DNA of 58,507 bases from Promethearchaeota archaeon (GTDB lineage: Archaea; Asgardarchaeota; Lokiarchaeia; Sigynarchaeales; SOKP01), in assembly GCA_019058515.1 (NCBI GenBank), contig JAHPYY010000032.1, forward strand, positions 1-58,507, written 5' to 3'. Positions 28,112 to 35,756 of the stretch are shown here, piece after piece. How positions within the stretch are numbered: position 1 is the stretch's first letter; every line of letters begins with the position of its first letter. The notes under the pieces were generated by a model that was not told where the DNA came from, made no database searches, and was given only the letters and a program-made list of their open reading frames with translations. Made by a program: the position numbers and the translations under genes.

Positions 28112-29206
28112 ATGAATATCCCCGGCATCAAATTACTAAGAAGTAAAGAGTTAACCGAGAAATTAATTAAATCAATTAACGATATAGTAAAAGAACTTGG
28201 AAAACCGGTAAAATTTATGCATGTGTGCGGAACCCACGAACATACTATATCAAAATACGGAATAAGAACTCTCTTACCTAAAGAAATTGAAATTCTCTCT
28301 GGACCTGGTTGTCCCGTATGCGTGTGTCCTGCTGCAGACATCGACAAGGCAGTAGAGCTTGGAAAACGGAGTGATACCATAATCACCACCTTTGGAGATA
28401 TGATACGAGTTCCCGCCACTAATCTTTCGCTAGCGGAACTTAAAGCTAAAGGAGCTGATATTCGTATTGTTTACGGTCCAAACGACGCTGTTAAAATTGC
28501 TAAAGAAAATCCTAACAAAGAAATCATCTTTTTTGCGATTGGTTTTGAAACTACGGTTCCTCTAATTGGCTATGAATTACAATCAGATCCGCCTTCCAAT
28601 TTTTCAGTGATTTGCGCTCATAAACTAATCCCTGCCGCCTTAGAACTATTAATGAGTCAATCTCAGTTAAGATTAGACGGTTTTATTTCCCCAGGTCATG
28701 TGTCAACCATTATTGGATTAAAACCATACGAAATATTTTCCCAAGGATACAAAATTCCTAATGTAATTGCAGGTTTTGAACCCAACGATGTTATACTTTC
28801 GGTTTTAATGCTTCTCCAACAAGTTAGAGATAAAAAATTCGAGACAATAAACGAATACTCCCGCGTGGTTAAACCGCAAGGAAATGTAGTAGCTCAAGGA
28901 ATTATAGACGAAGTGTTCGAAACCATATCCTCTCCTTGGAGAGGTATCGGGAGAGTATACGACGGAGGCTTAGCCATAAAAGAGAAATATCAGGAATTTG
29001 ACGCAGATAAGAAGTTTGATGTAAAAGTTGAAAAGTCTGAAGATATCCCTCCAGGATGTTCTTGTCACCTCGTAATGGTGGGTAAAATTTACCCTCATGA
29101 ATGTAAGCTTTTTCGAAAAACTTGCACACCTTTAAACCCTATAGGGCCCTGTATGGTGTCGCAAGAAGGAACATGTGCGATTTATTATAAATACCATGCG
29201 AAGTAA
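28112..29206 (+). CDS. hypD: Hydrogenase maturation protein HypD
   Basis: Scaffold on which Fe(CN)2CO is assembled with HypC. Signatures: MHVCGTHEHTI, LSGPGCPVCVCPAADID, HVSTIIGLKPYE, and the C-terminal cysteines of the [4Fe-4S] site (CSCHLVMVGKIYPHEC, CTPLNPIGPC). The 364 residues are typical. Its partner hypC lies 6 kb downstream at 35450 beyond the hydrogenase genes. hypA and hypB are not in the window. Confidence 0.96.
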   Translation: MNIPGIKLLRSKELTEKLIKSINDIVKELGKPVKFMHVCGTHEHTISKYGIRTLLPKEIEILSGPGCPVCVCPAADIDKAVELGKRSDTIITTFGDMIRVPATNLSLAELKAKGADIRIVYGPNDAVKIAKENPNKEIIFFAIGFETTVPLIGYELQSDPPSNFSVICAHKLIPAALELLMSQSQLRLDGFISPGHVSTIIGLKPYEIFSQGYKIPNVIAGFEPNDVILSVLMLLQQVRDKKFETINEYSRVVKPQGNVVAQGIIDEVFETISSPWRGIGRVYDGGLAIKEKYQEFDADKKFDVKVEKSEDIPPGCSCHLVMVGKIYPHECKLFRKTCTPLNPIGPCMVSQEGTCAIYYKYHAK

Positions 29207-29679
29207 AATTTATACAAAAAATATCGCGTTTTAATAATTGGATTAAAAATTATATCACTTTCATTAGTCATATAAATGAGAATTAATCATAAACGAGGTT
29301 TCATTATATATTAGAAAAACTTTATGCGCTGAAACCTATTTTTGGACCGTTTTATCCAATAAAAAAAGCGCTTTTCTTTAATTAAGTTTAAACTTTTTTT
29401 CCCGTAAATTTTTGAAAGCTTAAAATGAAATTTAAAGGATCTTAGTATAATCCTCTAATAAGATCCCAAGAATTAAAAGAATCCTTGAAATTTGTTCTGA
29501 GTAATTGGTAGAATACCGTATGTTCTTTTCCTATATGGTAAATTCATTGAATTCTATTCATATATAACCTGTTTTACAAAATTGCACATCTGTGGAGAAT
29601 TTTTAGCGAAAATCTTTTAATAACTTCAAATGTAATTAATACTTACTATATTTTCAATTAAAAATTATTGAGGATAAAA
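29207..29679. other. Intergenic region ahead of the hydrogenase operon, 473 bp
   Basis: Non-coding DNA after hypD that probably carries the hydrogenase operon promoter. A 12-bp palindrome AAAAGCGCTTTT lies at 29364-29375, but the same word recurs inside coding genes, so it is weak evidence. No tRNA or conserved ORF seen. Confidence 0.45.
29611..29626 (+). promoter_or_regulatory. Candidate archaeal promoter of the hydrogenase operon
   Basis: AATCTTTTAATAACTT resembles a BRE/TATA element and would place transcription start near 29645-29650, leaving a leader of about 30 bases that contains the GAGG ribosome site. AT-rich surroundings make this weak. Confidence 0.25.
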
Positions 29680-31005
29680 ATGGGTGTAAAAGTAGCCTTT
29701 ATGCAGTCAAGCGATTGTTGGGGTTGCCATCAATCCTTGTTAAACGCACATTTAGGATTGTTGCCAATCTTACCAGCACTTGACATAGTATATTGGCCAG
29801 CTGTAGTTGATTTCAAACACGATTCTTTGAAAGCACGACCTGACGGTGATATTCTTGTTGGATTTTGCGAGGGAAGCTTACGAACGAATGAAGACATAGA
29901 AAATGTGAAATTAATGAGAGCTAAGTGCCAACTCATCATTGCATTTGGTAGTTGTTCTTGTTATGGTAATGTACATGGATTAGCTAACGAATGGGACATC
30001 CAAGAAGTTATTAATAGAAAATTCGTCGAAGCAGAATCCATTACTAACGATTCTCCTCACGAACCAAAAGAACATGTGCCGGGATTTGCAAGTAAGATCG
30101 TTCCATTAGCAGAGGTTGTTAAGGTTGACGCGTACATCTCCGGATGTCCACCAAAACCAGAGCAAATCATTAGCGCGGTACAGTTTTTACTTGGACAAAA
30201 AGAATTTCCGATGAACAACTTAGCGTTCTGCAACGAATGTCCCCTAAATCAGAGTGGATGTTTGTTAGAGAAGGGAACTCTTTGCTTTGGACCAATTACG
30301 AGCATTGGTTGCGGTTTAAAGTGCCCAAGTAAAGGGGATCCTTGCGTGGGTTGTTATGGACCTTCTAAAACAGTCGCTGGTAGAGTGGGAAAGCTCAAGG
30401 AGATGGCTGCTGGACTAAGCAGTGTGAGTTCTGGGAACAAAAAATCGCTTTATCAATTTCTATCTTTATTCTTAAATGTTCCGCTAATGGCGGGATTTGA
30501 CTTGTCTGCTGACATTCTTAAACAAATCAAAAACACGGGAGATGTTCAAACGCCATTATCTAACTTGCCGCAAGATACGTTAGATTTAGCTTCAAGTGCA
30601 ATGAAGTTTCTAAGAGACAATCCAGACTTTCACGAAATCTCAAACGTTTGCGACACATGTCCAAGAATTATTGGAAGTAAGTCTCGTATGACTAAAGTCA
30701 AGCGAGATTACGAGGGTCTTCCAAATATGGAAGATTGCTTTATTGAGCAAGGATATCTATGTATGGGTCCGATAACTAGAGCTGGCTGTGGAGGTTTATG
30801 TATTAGAGTAAACGCTCCTTGCAGTGGTTGTTATGGTCAAACTGAATGGGATGTAAACCAAGCTGAACGATATGCGGATACAGTTATCAAAGGATTTAAT
30901 GTGGATCTCTCTAAAGATGAACTGTTGGCACAAGCAAAAGATCACTTGGGTACATTCGAGAAATTTACACTAGCTATGAACAAGAAATATAGAGGAGGGA
31001 ACTAA
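29680..31005 (+). CDS. vhuG: F420-non-reducing [NiFe] hydrogenase small subunit, with duplicated Fe-S module
   Basis: Electron-transfer subunit of a methyl-viologen/Hdr-linked group 3c-type hydrogenase. The ATG at 29680 is chosen over a TTG at 29668 because it follows a GAGG site by seven bases. The proximal cluster ligands CWGC (C13, C16), SCSCYG and SGCPP are present. After the usual C-terminal cysteine module (NECPLNQSGC ... CFGPITSIGCGLKCPSKGDPCVGCYG) a second copy appears (CDTCPRIIG ... CMGPITRAGCGGLCIRVNAPCSGCYG). This makes it about 440 residues, versus about 300 in the family. Head of the operon vhuG-vhuA-vhuU-hdrC-hdrB. Confidence 0.92.
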   Translation: MGVKVAFMQSSDCWGCHQSLLNAHLGLLPILPALDIVYWPAVVDFKHDSLKARPDGDILVGFCEGSLRTNEDIENVKLMRAKCQLIIAFGSCSCYGNVHGLANEWDIQEVINRKFVEAESITNDSPHEPKEHVPGFASKIVPLAEVVKVDAYISGCPPKPEQIISAVQFLLGQKEFPMNNLAFCNECPLNQSGCLLEKGTLCFGPITSIGCGLKCPSKGDPCVGCYGPSKTVAGRVGKLKEMAAGLSSVSSGNKKSLYQFLSLFLNVPLMAGFDLSADILKQIKNTGDVQTPLSNLPQDTLDLASSAMKFLRDNPDFHEISNVCDTCPRIIGSKSRMTKVKRDYEGLPNMEDCFIEQGYLCMGPITRAGCGGLCIRVNAPCSGCYGQTEWDVNQAERYADTVIKGFNVDLSKDELLAQAKDHLGTFEKFTLAMNKKYRGGN

Positions 31006-31007
31006 AC

Positions 31008-32312
31008 ATGGTAAAAGAAATAGAAGTAGAACCTGTTACTCGATTAGAAGGGCACGGAGGTCTGAGGATTGTTCTTGGAGACGATGGAAAAGTAAAGGAC
31101 GCTCAATTTAATATCACTTCAACCCGCTTCTTCGAGAAGTTTTGCGAAGGGCGATATTGCGAGCACATTCCAAGAATTACTCCTAGAATCTGTGGAATAT
31201 GTCCAATCCCACATCATCTTACTCCTACTAAAGCGGTAGAAGATGCGTGGGGTATAGAAATTCCCACTCCAGCGTTAAAGCTTAGAAAATTATTACAGAA
31301 TGCAAAGCAGTATTCTTCTCACTTGCTTCATTTCTACGCGCTAGCGGCTCCAGACTTTCTATTAGGCCCTATGGCAGATCCCGCTTTACGAAACGTAGTC
31401 CACGTCATAAACAAGATGCCCGATGTAGGCGCTATGGCCTTAAAAATGATGGATTTCGGGCAGAAATTGTGCGCGGCGATTGGAGGAAAGTCGGTACATC
31501 CAATTTCTGCGATTGTTGGGGGCATGAAGAAGCCAATGGATGAAGATGTACGAGACATGTTCTTAAAACAAGTGGACGAACAAATCGAGTTTACAAAAAA
31601 GACCGTGGAAATTGGACTAAAAGTAGTCGAAGATTACTGGGATGTCGTAGCCAATGTAGGTGTGGTACCTACTTACTATGTTGGAATGACTAAAAACGGA
31701 GTTCACGACATTTACGAGGGAGATATACGAATTGTCACTCCAGATGGTGAGAAGATCGATTACGCTCCACAGAAATACTTGGATGCGCTAGGTGAGCATA
31801 TACCCGAGCATTCCTACGCCACACACATGTACTACAAACCTGCTGGATATCCTGAAGGGATTTATCGTGCCAATTGTTTAGCCATGATCAATGCCGCCGA
31901 CAAGATGGCGACTCCATTAGCCGACGACGCTCTAAAAGCGTTTCGAGAGAGAACTGGTCCTATCTCGCACCATACCTTTGCTTATCACTGGGCACGCTTA
32001 ATCGAGACCGTTGAATCCATCGAAATAATTGCTACTCTACTAAAAGATCCTGACATCTGCAATCCCGACTGTAAAACATTGGATGTGCAACCCAAGGAAG
32101 GTGAAGGTGTGGGTATCACAGAAGCTCCACGTGGGCTGTTGTTGTATCATGTGTTCTCCGATCCCGAAGGAATCTGCAAGAAACTCAACTTACTAGTAGC
32201 GACGAACCACAACATTGCAGGCATCGAAAAGAGCTTAATGCATGTAGCCAAGCAAGTGTTCGAAGACAAAGCGTTAGAGGGCTTAAAGCTCCCTGACCCT
32301 TGGATTAAATAA
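31008..32312 (+). CDS. vhuA: [NiFe] hydrogenase large subunit lacking the C-terminal CxxC
   Basis: Catalytic subunit that binds Ni through four cysteines. The N-terminal pair is in RICGIC (C62, C65), and VEPVTRLEGHGG is the family start. The protein ends in LPDPWIK without the C-terminal DPCxxCxxH motif, so two nickel ligands are missing from this chain. They are encoded by the small ORF directly downstream, the split arrangement known from methanococcal Vhu. It begins 3 bp after vhuG and is in the same operon. No C-terminal maturation cleavage site is needed in this chain. Confidence 0.94.
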   Translation: MVKEIEVEPVTRLEGHGGLRIVLGDDGKVKDAQFNITSTRFFEKFCEGRYCEHIPRITPRICGICPIPHHLTPTKAVEDAWGIEIPTPALKLRKLLQNAKQYSSHLLHFYALAAPDFLLGPMADPALRNVVHVINKMPDVGAMALKMMDFGQKLCAAIGGKSVHPISAIVGGMKKPMDEDVRDMFLKQVDEQIEFTKKTVEIGLKVVEDYWDVVANVGVVPTYYVGMTKNGVHDIYEGDIRIVTPDGEKIDYAPQKYLDALGEHIPEHSYATHMYYKPAGYPEGIYRANCLAMINAADKMATPLADDALKAFRERTGPISHHTFAYHWARLIETVESIEIIATLLKDPDICNPDCKTLDVQPKEGEGVGITEAPRGLLLYHVFSDPEGICKKLNLLVATNHNIAGIEKSLMHVAKQVFEDKALEGLKLPDPWIK

Positions 32313-32349
32313 ACCAATTAAATAATTCAAATAAAGGAGTTAATAAATA

Positions 32350-32502
32350 ATGAGTGATGAAGTACCAGAAGGGGTAGTAAATCTCTTAGAAATGGTAGTT
32401 CGCTGTTATGACTGCTGACTATCGTGTGCCGCCCACGTCACTGTAGTTGACGAGGAAGGTAAAGAAATTTACTCTCGAAAGTTGCATGTTGGCTTAGGAT
32501 GA
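32350..32502 (+). CDS. vhuU: Selenocysteine-containing small hydrogenase subunit VhuU
   Basis: Fifty codons from ATG 32350 to TGA 32500-32502, with an in-frame TGA at codon 23 (32416-32418) read as selenocysteine. Around it the peptide is MVVRCYDC-U-LSCAAHV, so UxxCxxH (U23, C26, H29) supplies the missing C-terminal nickel ligands of vhuA, as in methanococcal VhuU. The 21 residues after H29 would be the propeptide removed on maturation in that family. A GGAG-like AAAGGAG site sits 10 bases upstream. The position before U is Cys instead of the usual Pro. Without recoding the ORF stops after 22 codons, so gene callers will miss it. Confidence 0.93.
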
Positions 32503-32503
32503 T

Positions 32504-32530
32504 TGTTCAATAAAAATAATAGGTTGAACA
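32504..32530 (+). ncRNA. Hairpin after vhuU, candidate part of a SECIS element
   Basis: TGTTCAA (32504-32510) and TTGAACA (32524-32530) form a perfect 7-bp stem with a 13-base A-rich loop, starting two bases after the vhuU stop. Archaeal and Lokiarchaeal SECIS elements lie in the 3' UTR. The expected GAA/A or UGA/GA core is not evident in this hairpin itself, so its role is a suggestion. Confidence 0.35.
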
Positions 32531-32553
32531 TAACTTCCCTGCAAGGGTAAAAG

Positions 32554-32590
32554 CCAATAAAACATCATCTTTGATATGTAATTGTATTGG
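32554..32590 (+). ncRNA. Second hairpin in the vhuU 3' UTR
   Basis: CCAATA (32554-32559) pairs with TATTGG (32585-32590); inside, ACAT and ATGT pair again around a short loop. It lies between vhuU and hdrC and is the longest fold in the interval. It is an alternative SECIS candidate or a processing/attenuation structure; sequence alone does not decide. Confidence 0.35.
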
Positions 32591-32613
32591 AAAAAACATA
32601 AGAAGTGAAAAAT

Positions 32614-33120
32614 ATGGTAATTGATTTCGAATTTAGAAAACAAGTAATGGATCATCACATAGGACCTGATTTGATTAAGTATTGCTATCAATGCAGTCGA
32701 TGTACGGATAATTGTCCTATTTCAGCGGTGACAATTGATTTCTATACTACAACTGGTTATAATCCAAGAGCAAACATCTTAAATGCTTTGTTAGGTTATA
32801 AAGACAGCATCCTTGAATCTGATCCTTTGACTATATGGGGTTGTACGGTTTGCGATACTTGCGACGAGGTGTGTCCGCAACACATCGAACTAACCGAAAT
32901 ATTTACATTCCTAAAAAATCAAAGCGTAGAACAAGGAAAGGCGCCTGATTATATATATGGTCAAGCTAAAGCGATATTTGAAAGTGCTAAAGCAATTCCC
33001 TCTCAAGCAGCGATCGAACGACGAAGAGAGCAGCTAGGCTTACCTGCTGTCATTGCTCCAGATGTTAATGAAGTTCAAAGCTTATTGAAAAATATTGGTT
33101 CAGAGAAAAAATTAAAATAG
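32614..33120 (+). CDS. hdrC: CoB-CoM heterodisulfide reductase subunit C
   Basis: Iron-sulfur subunit passing electrons from HdrA to HdrB. It has two [4Fe-4S] motifs: CYQCSRCTDNCP and CTVCDTCDEVCP. I start at ATG 32614 (MVIDFEFRKQ); a GTG at 32605 would add three residues. The C-terminal 60 residues are helical, as in the family. In the operon it follows vhuU by 111 bp, and hdrB starts 15 bp after it. HdrA and MvhD, normally needed for bifurcation, are not in the window. Confidence 0.93.
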   Translation: MVIDFEFRKQVMDHHIGPDLIKYCYQCSRCTDNCPISAVTIDFYTTTGYNPRANILNALLGYKDSILESDPLTIWGCTVCDTCDEVCPQHIELTEIFTFLKNQSVEQGKAPDYIYGQAKAIFESAKAIPSQAAIERRREQLGLPAVIAPDVNEVQSLLKNIGSEKKLK

Positions 33121-33135
33121 AGGAGGAAAATAAAA

Positions 33136-34008
33136 ATGACAGAATATAAAATGTTTGAAGGTTGTACGATTGGAAACCGAATTCCGTTCATTGAAGCATC
33201 GTCTCGCAAAGTATTGGATAAAATAGGTATTGAAACTTCTCAAGCGCCATTCTCTTGTTGCCCAGATCCAACAGGAATGAAGAGTTTTGATAATGATGCG
33301 TGGTTGGCTCTAGGTGCAAGAAACTTGTGTTTGGCGGAATCTGAGGGCAAAGATATTATTTCGTTATGTAACGGATGCGCAAATACTTTAAGAGGTGTAC
33401 AACATCAGTTAAAGCACGATTCTCTATTAAAAGAGAAAGTCAATGCAGAACTTTCCAAAATAGGGAAAGAATTTAAGGGTTCTATTGATGTAAAACATTT
33501 CGTAGATGTGATTAAAGACAATTTAGACAAAGTAAAGGGTGCTATTACTAAGCAACTAAGCGGACTTAAAATCGCGTGCCATCCTGGTTGCCATTACATG
33601 AGACCTGCAGAATGGATGGAGTCAGATGATCCCTTAAGACCAAAGAATTTACAAGAAATTGTTGCTTCCACTGGTGCTAATGTAGTCGATTACGAAGAAC
33701 TTGCTTTATGCTGCGGATCTGCGGTAACAAATGCCTATCCCGAACACGGTATAGCGAATCTAAAGAGAAAGCTAGATAGTATTAAAAAAGCAGGAGCAGA
33801 TGCGATCTGCGTTAATTGTCCTGCGTGCTTTCAGCAATTTGATACGCAACAAAGAGATCTTGCTAAAAAATACGAGACGAACTACGATATCCCGGTTTTG
33901 TATTTGACCGAACTACTAGCCTTAGCAATGGGAGCCACTCCCGATGAGCTAGGAATCAAGTTTCATAGAGTTCGAGCTAAAGCGCTTTTGGAAAAAATTG
34001 GATTGTAA
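33136..34008 (+). CDS. hdrB: CoB-CoM heterodisulfide reductase subunit B
   Basis: Catalytic subunit with two CCG domains binding the non-cubane [4Fe-4S] clusters. First set: GCTIGNR (C9), SCCPDP and LCNGC. Second set: CHPGCHYMRP, ALCCGSA, VNCPACFQQFD. The 290 residues fit. An AGGAGG ribosome site precedes the ATG. In non-methanogens such HdrB proteins may reduce other disulfides or couple to ferredoxin reactions, so the physiological substrate is open. Last gene of the operon; a T-rich stretch at 34028-34045 could serve as terminator. Confidence 0.93.
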   Translation: MTEYKMFEGCTIGNRIPFIEASSRKVLDKIGIETSQAPFSCCPDPTGMKSFDNDAWLALGARNLCLAESEGKDIISLCNGCANTLRGVQHQLKHDSLLKEKVNAELSKIGKEFKGSIDVKHFVDVIKDNLDKVKGAITKQLSGLKIACHPGCHYMRPAEWMESDDPLRPKNLQEIVASTGANVVDYEELALCCGSAVTNAYPEHGIANLKRKLDSIKKAGADAICVNCPACFQQFDTQQRDLAKKYETNYDIPVLYLTELLALAMGATPDELGIKFHRVRAKALLEKIGL

Positions 34009-34020
34009 ATTTCTGACAAT

Positions 34021-34047
34021 TTTATCTTTTTTTTTATTTTTTTTTAC
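34021..34047 (+). terminator. T-rich tract after hdrB, probable terminator
   Basis: TTTATCTTTTTTTTTATTTTTTTT-like tract just downstream of the hdrB stop with no preceding hairpin, the usual appearance of archaeal transcription termination. It closes the vhu/hdr operon. Confidence 0.4.
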
Positions 34048-34171
34048 CATTCATAGAGAGATTTATAAATTTGGTAAGTATTTTTAACTTGAATTCAATA
34101 ATTTCGCCTATAATATTCATAACACAATTTTAAATATCTGTGCAAATGTAATTAGCTCATAAAAAAATATT

Positions 34172-34930
34172 ATGATTCCATTCCGATTAAAGCCAGACCC
34201 ATTGCGGTTAGAAAAGTATTTAGAGAATTACTCTCACTTTTTATTAAAATTGAACCCAGAGGGTAAACCTTTATCGTCATCCGAGATTAAATATAAAATG
34301 GAAATGGGTCTACAAGGGTTTAAAGGATTAATTTTCTACATATACCTGAATAAACTAGACTATGTAAAATTTGACCTCCTAGATTATCGAGATAAACAAA
34401 TTCACTACTTAGAAGATATTATATTTGAAAAAGAGCAGTATAGAGATACGGTATTAAGTTTCATAGTCATTCCTTTTGGCTATTTTGAAGACGATAATAG
34501 AATCACGATAAAAATGTTTTCTGATGAGCTCTTATCGAATTTTAAGCTCTTCACTTGGACTCCATCTTACTTATTTAAACATGTTAAATCGATAATAAAA
34601 GTTAAGAACGAGTATATCGAATTAGTACACAAAACGGATTTTAGGGGCATTTATTTTAAAATAGAAAGTTGGTTCAAAGCAAACGAGAATAAATTTCTCT
34701 TAAGTATCGTTAACTTAATATCAAACATGGATGATTTTTGCGAAACGAGTGATATTAAAATGCTAATAACAAAAGCTAACGAGTATCTTTTTGACATTGG
34801 TGAAGAAGACCATTTAACGAACATTTTAAAAGATCTTAAAGAGTTAATTGATAATTCCTCAGATTTATCCAAAGAGTTAATTGTGGACGAAATTCGGAGG
34901 ATTAACTCCGTCTATAAAAAAGAATTATAG
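34172..34930 (+). CDS. Hypothetical protein, 252 residues
   Basis: Not recognised. The product is soluble, charged and mixed alpha/beta: MIPFRLKPDPLRLEKYL, a middle with strands around FIVIPFGYF and a helical C-terminal third (about 175-252). There is no cysteine cluster, signal peptide or membrane segment. It has its own upstream region after the hydrogenase operon and is followed by a small coiled-coil membrane protein. Codon use is like its neighbours, so it is likely a real gene. Confidence 0.55.
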   Translation: MIPFRLKPDPLRLEKYLENYSHFLLKLNPEGKPLSSSEIKYKMEMGLQGFKGLIFYIYLNKLDYVKFDLLDYRDKQIHYLEDIIFEKEQYRDTVLSFIVIPFGYFEDDNRITIKMFSDELLSNFKLFTWTPSYLFKHVKSIIKVKNEYIELVHKTDFRGIYFKIESWFKANENKFLLSIVNLISNMDDFCETSDIKMLITKANEYLFDIGEEDHLTNILKDLKELIDNSSDLSKELIVDEIRRINSVYKKEL

Positions 34931-35037
34931 ATAATGTTCTTAAATTTCGCTATAGAGAAATTTGAACTCGAGTTAAGGCAAAAATAAAAGACATAAAACC
35001 TTACAATAACTACCTACTTCGAAAAAAGTTCCATGAA

Positions 35038-35352
35038 ATGAGCGATTGGAAAGAAAAAGTGCGGACTAAACTAGACGAGGAGATTGAACAGAAGGAACAA
35101 GAGGTTGGTATCTTAAAAAGCGAAATTGAATCGTTAGAGAAATCGAGCGACTATTCTGCCAAATCGCAAATCTTTCTTGCAAAAACTAAGTTATCGAACC
35201 TTGAAAAAGAATTGGAATCGAAAAAGAAAGAGTTATACCAATTAGAAGAATACGAATACGAACCACAATCGGTTAACTCTGGAGCCGTATTGATATGTAT
35301 CTTGTTAATATGTTTGTCGATTTTCTTCATTTTCGTCGCTTTTTTCACATAA
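35038..35352 (+). CDS. Small coiled-coil protein with C-terminal membrane anchor
   Basis: Residues about 8-70 are heptad-rich (KLDEEIEQKEQEVGILKSEI ... LSNLEKELESKKKELYQLEE). They are followed by a single C-terminal hydrophobic stretch, about 82-103 (VLICILLICLSIFFIFVAFF), ending at the terminus. A cytosolic coiled coil tail-anchored in the membrane is the layout of SNARE-like proteins, but no SNARE signature layer can be shown. It could equally be a generic membrane coiled coil. Confidence 0.6.
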   Translation: MSDWKEKVRTKLDEEIEQKEQEVGILKSEIESLEKSSDYSAKSQIFLAKTKLSNLEKELESKKKELYQLEEYEYEPQSVNSGAVLICILLICLSIFFIFVAFFT

Positions 35353-35449
35353 ACAACTGTCATATACGAGTTATATTGAGAAATAAGAATCTTTATTTAA
35401 ACTCGTTCCATTTAATAAATAGAACTTGCATTAAAAGGTACTTAAACTC

Positions 35450-35698
35450 ATGTGCTTAGCAATCCCAGGAAAAATACTCGAAATTAATAGGGAAAACCAC
35501 ACTGCTTTAGTAGATTTTGACGGAATCCAACAAAACATCGTTATTGCACTAATTCAAAATCCTATGATTGGCAAATATGTTATAGTTCACGCAGGTTACG
35601 CAATCGAAATGATGAACGAAGAAGAAGCCCTGGATGCTATTAATACGTGGAAGAAAATTGCCAACGAGCAGGATTTAGATCTTTCAGATATATTATAG
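35450..35698 (+). CDS. hypC: Hydrogenase maturation chaperone HypC
   Basis: Small chaperone that carries the Fe(CN)2CO unit with HypD to the large subunit. It begins with the required MCLAIPGKI, where Cys2 is the ligand after Met removal. A beta-barrel follows (ALVDFDGIQQNI, YVIVHAGYAIEMM). The 82 residues match the family. It sits downstream of the hydrogenase genes and is convergent with the CooC-like ATPase. Confidence 0.96.
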   Translation: MCLAIPGKILEINRENHTALVDFDGIQQNIVIALIQNPMIGKYVIVHAGYAIEMMNEEEALDAINTWKKIANEQDLDLSDIL

Positions 35699-35756
35699 TT
35701 CTCTCTTTCTCAAGTTTTAAGATGTTTCTATTCTTTTTTATTTCAGTTATGTTTCT

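Noticed and set aside
29364..29375. Palindrome AAAAGCGCTTTT ahead of the hydrogenase operon as a specific operator
   Set aside because: The same or nearly the same word occurs inside coding genes (about 17236 and 33978), where it encodes Lys-Ala-Leu, so it is likely chance.
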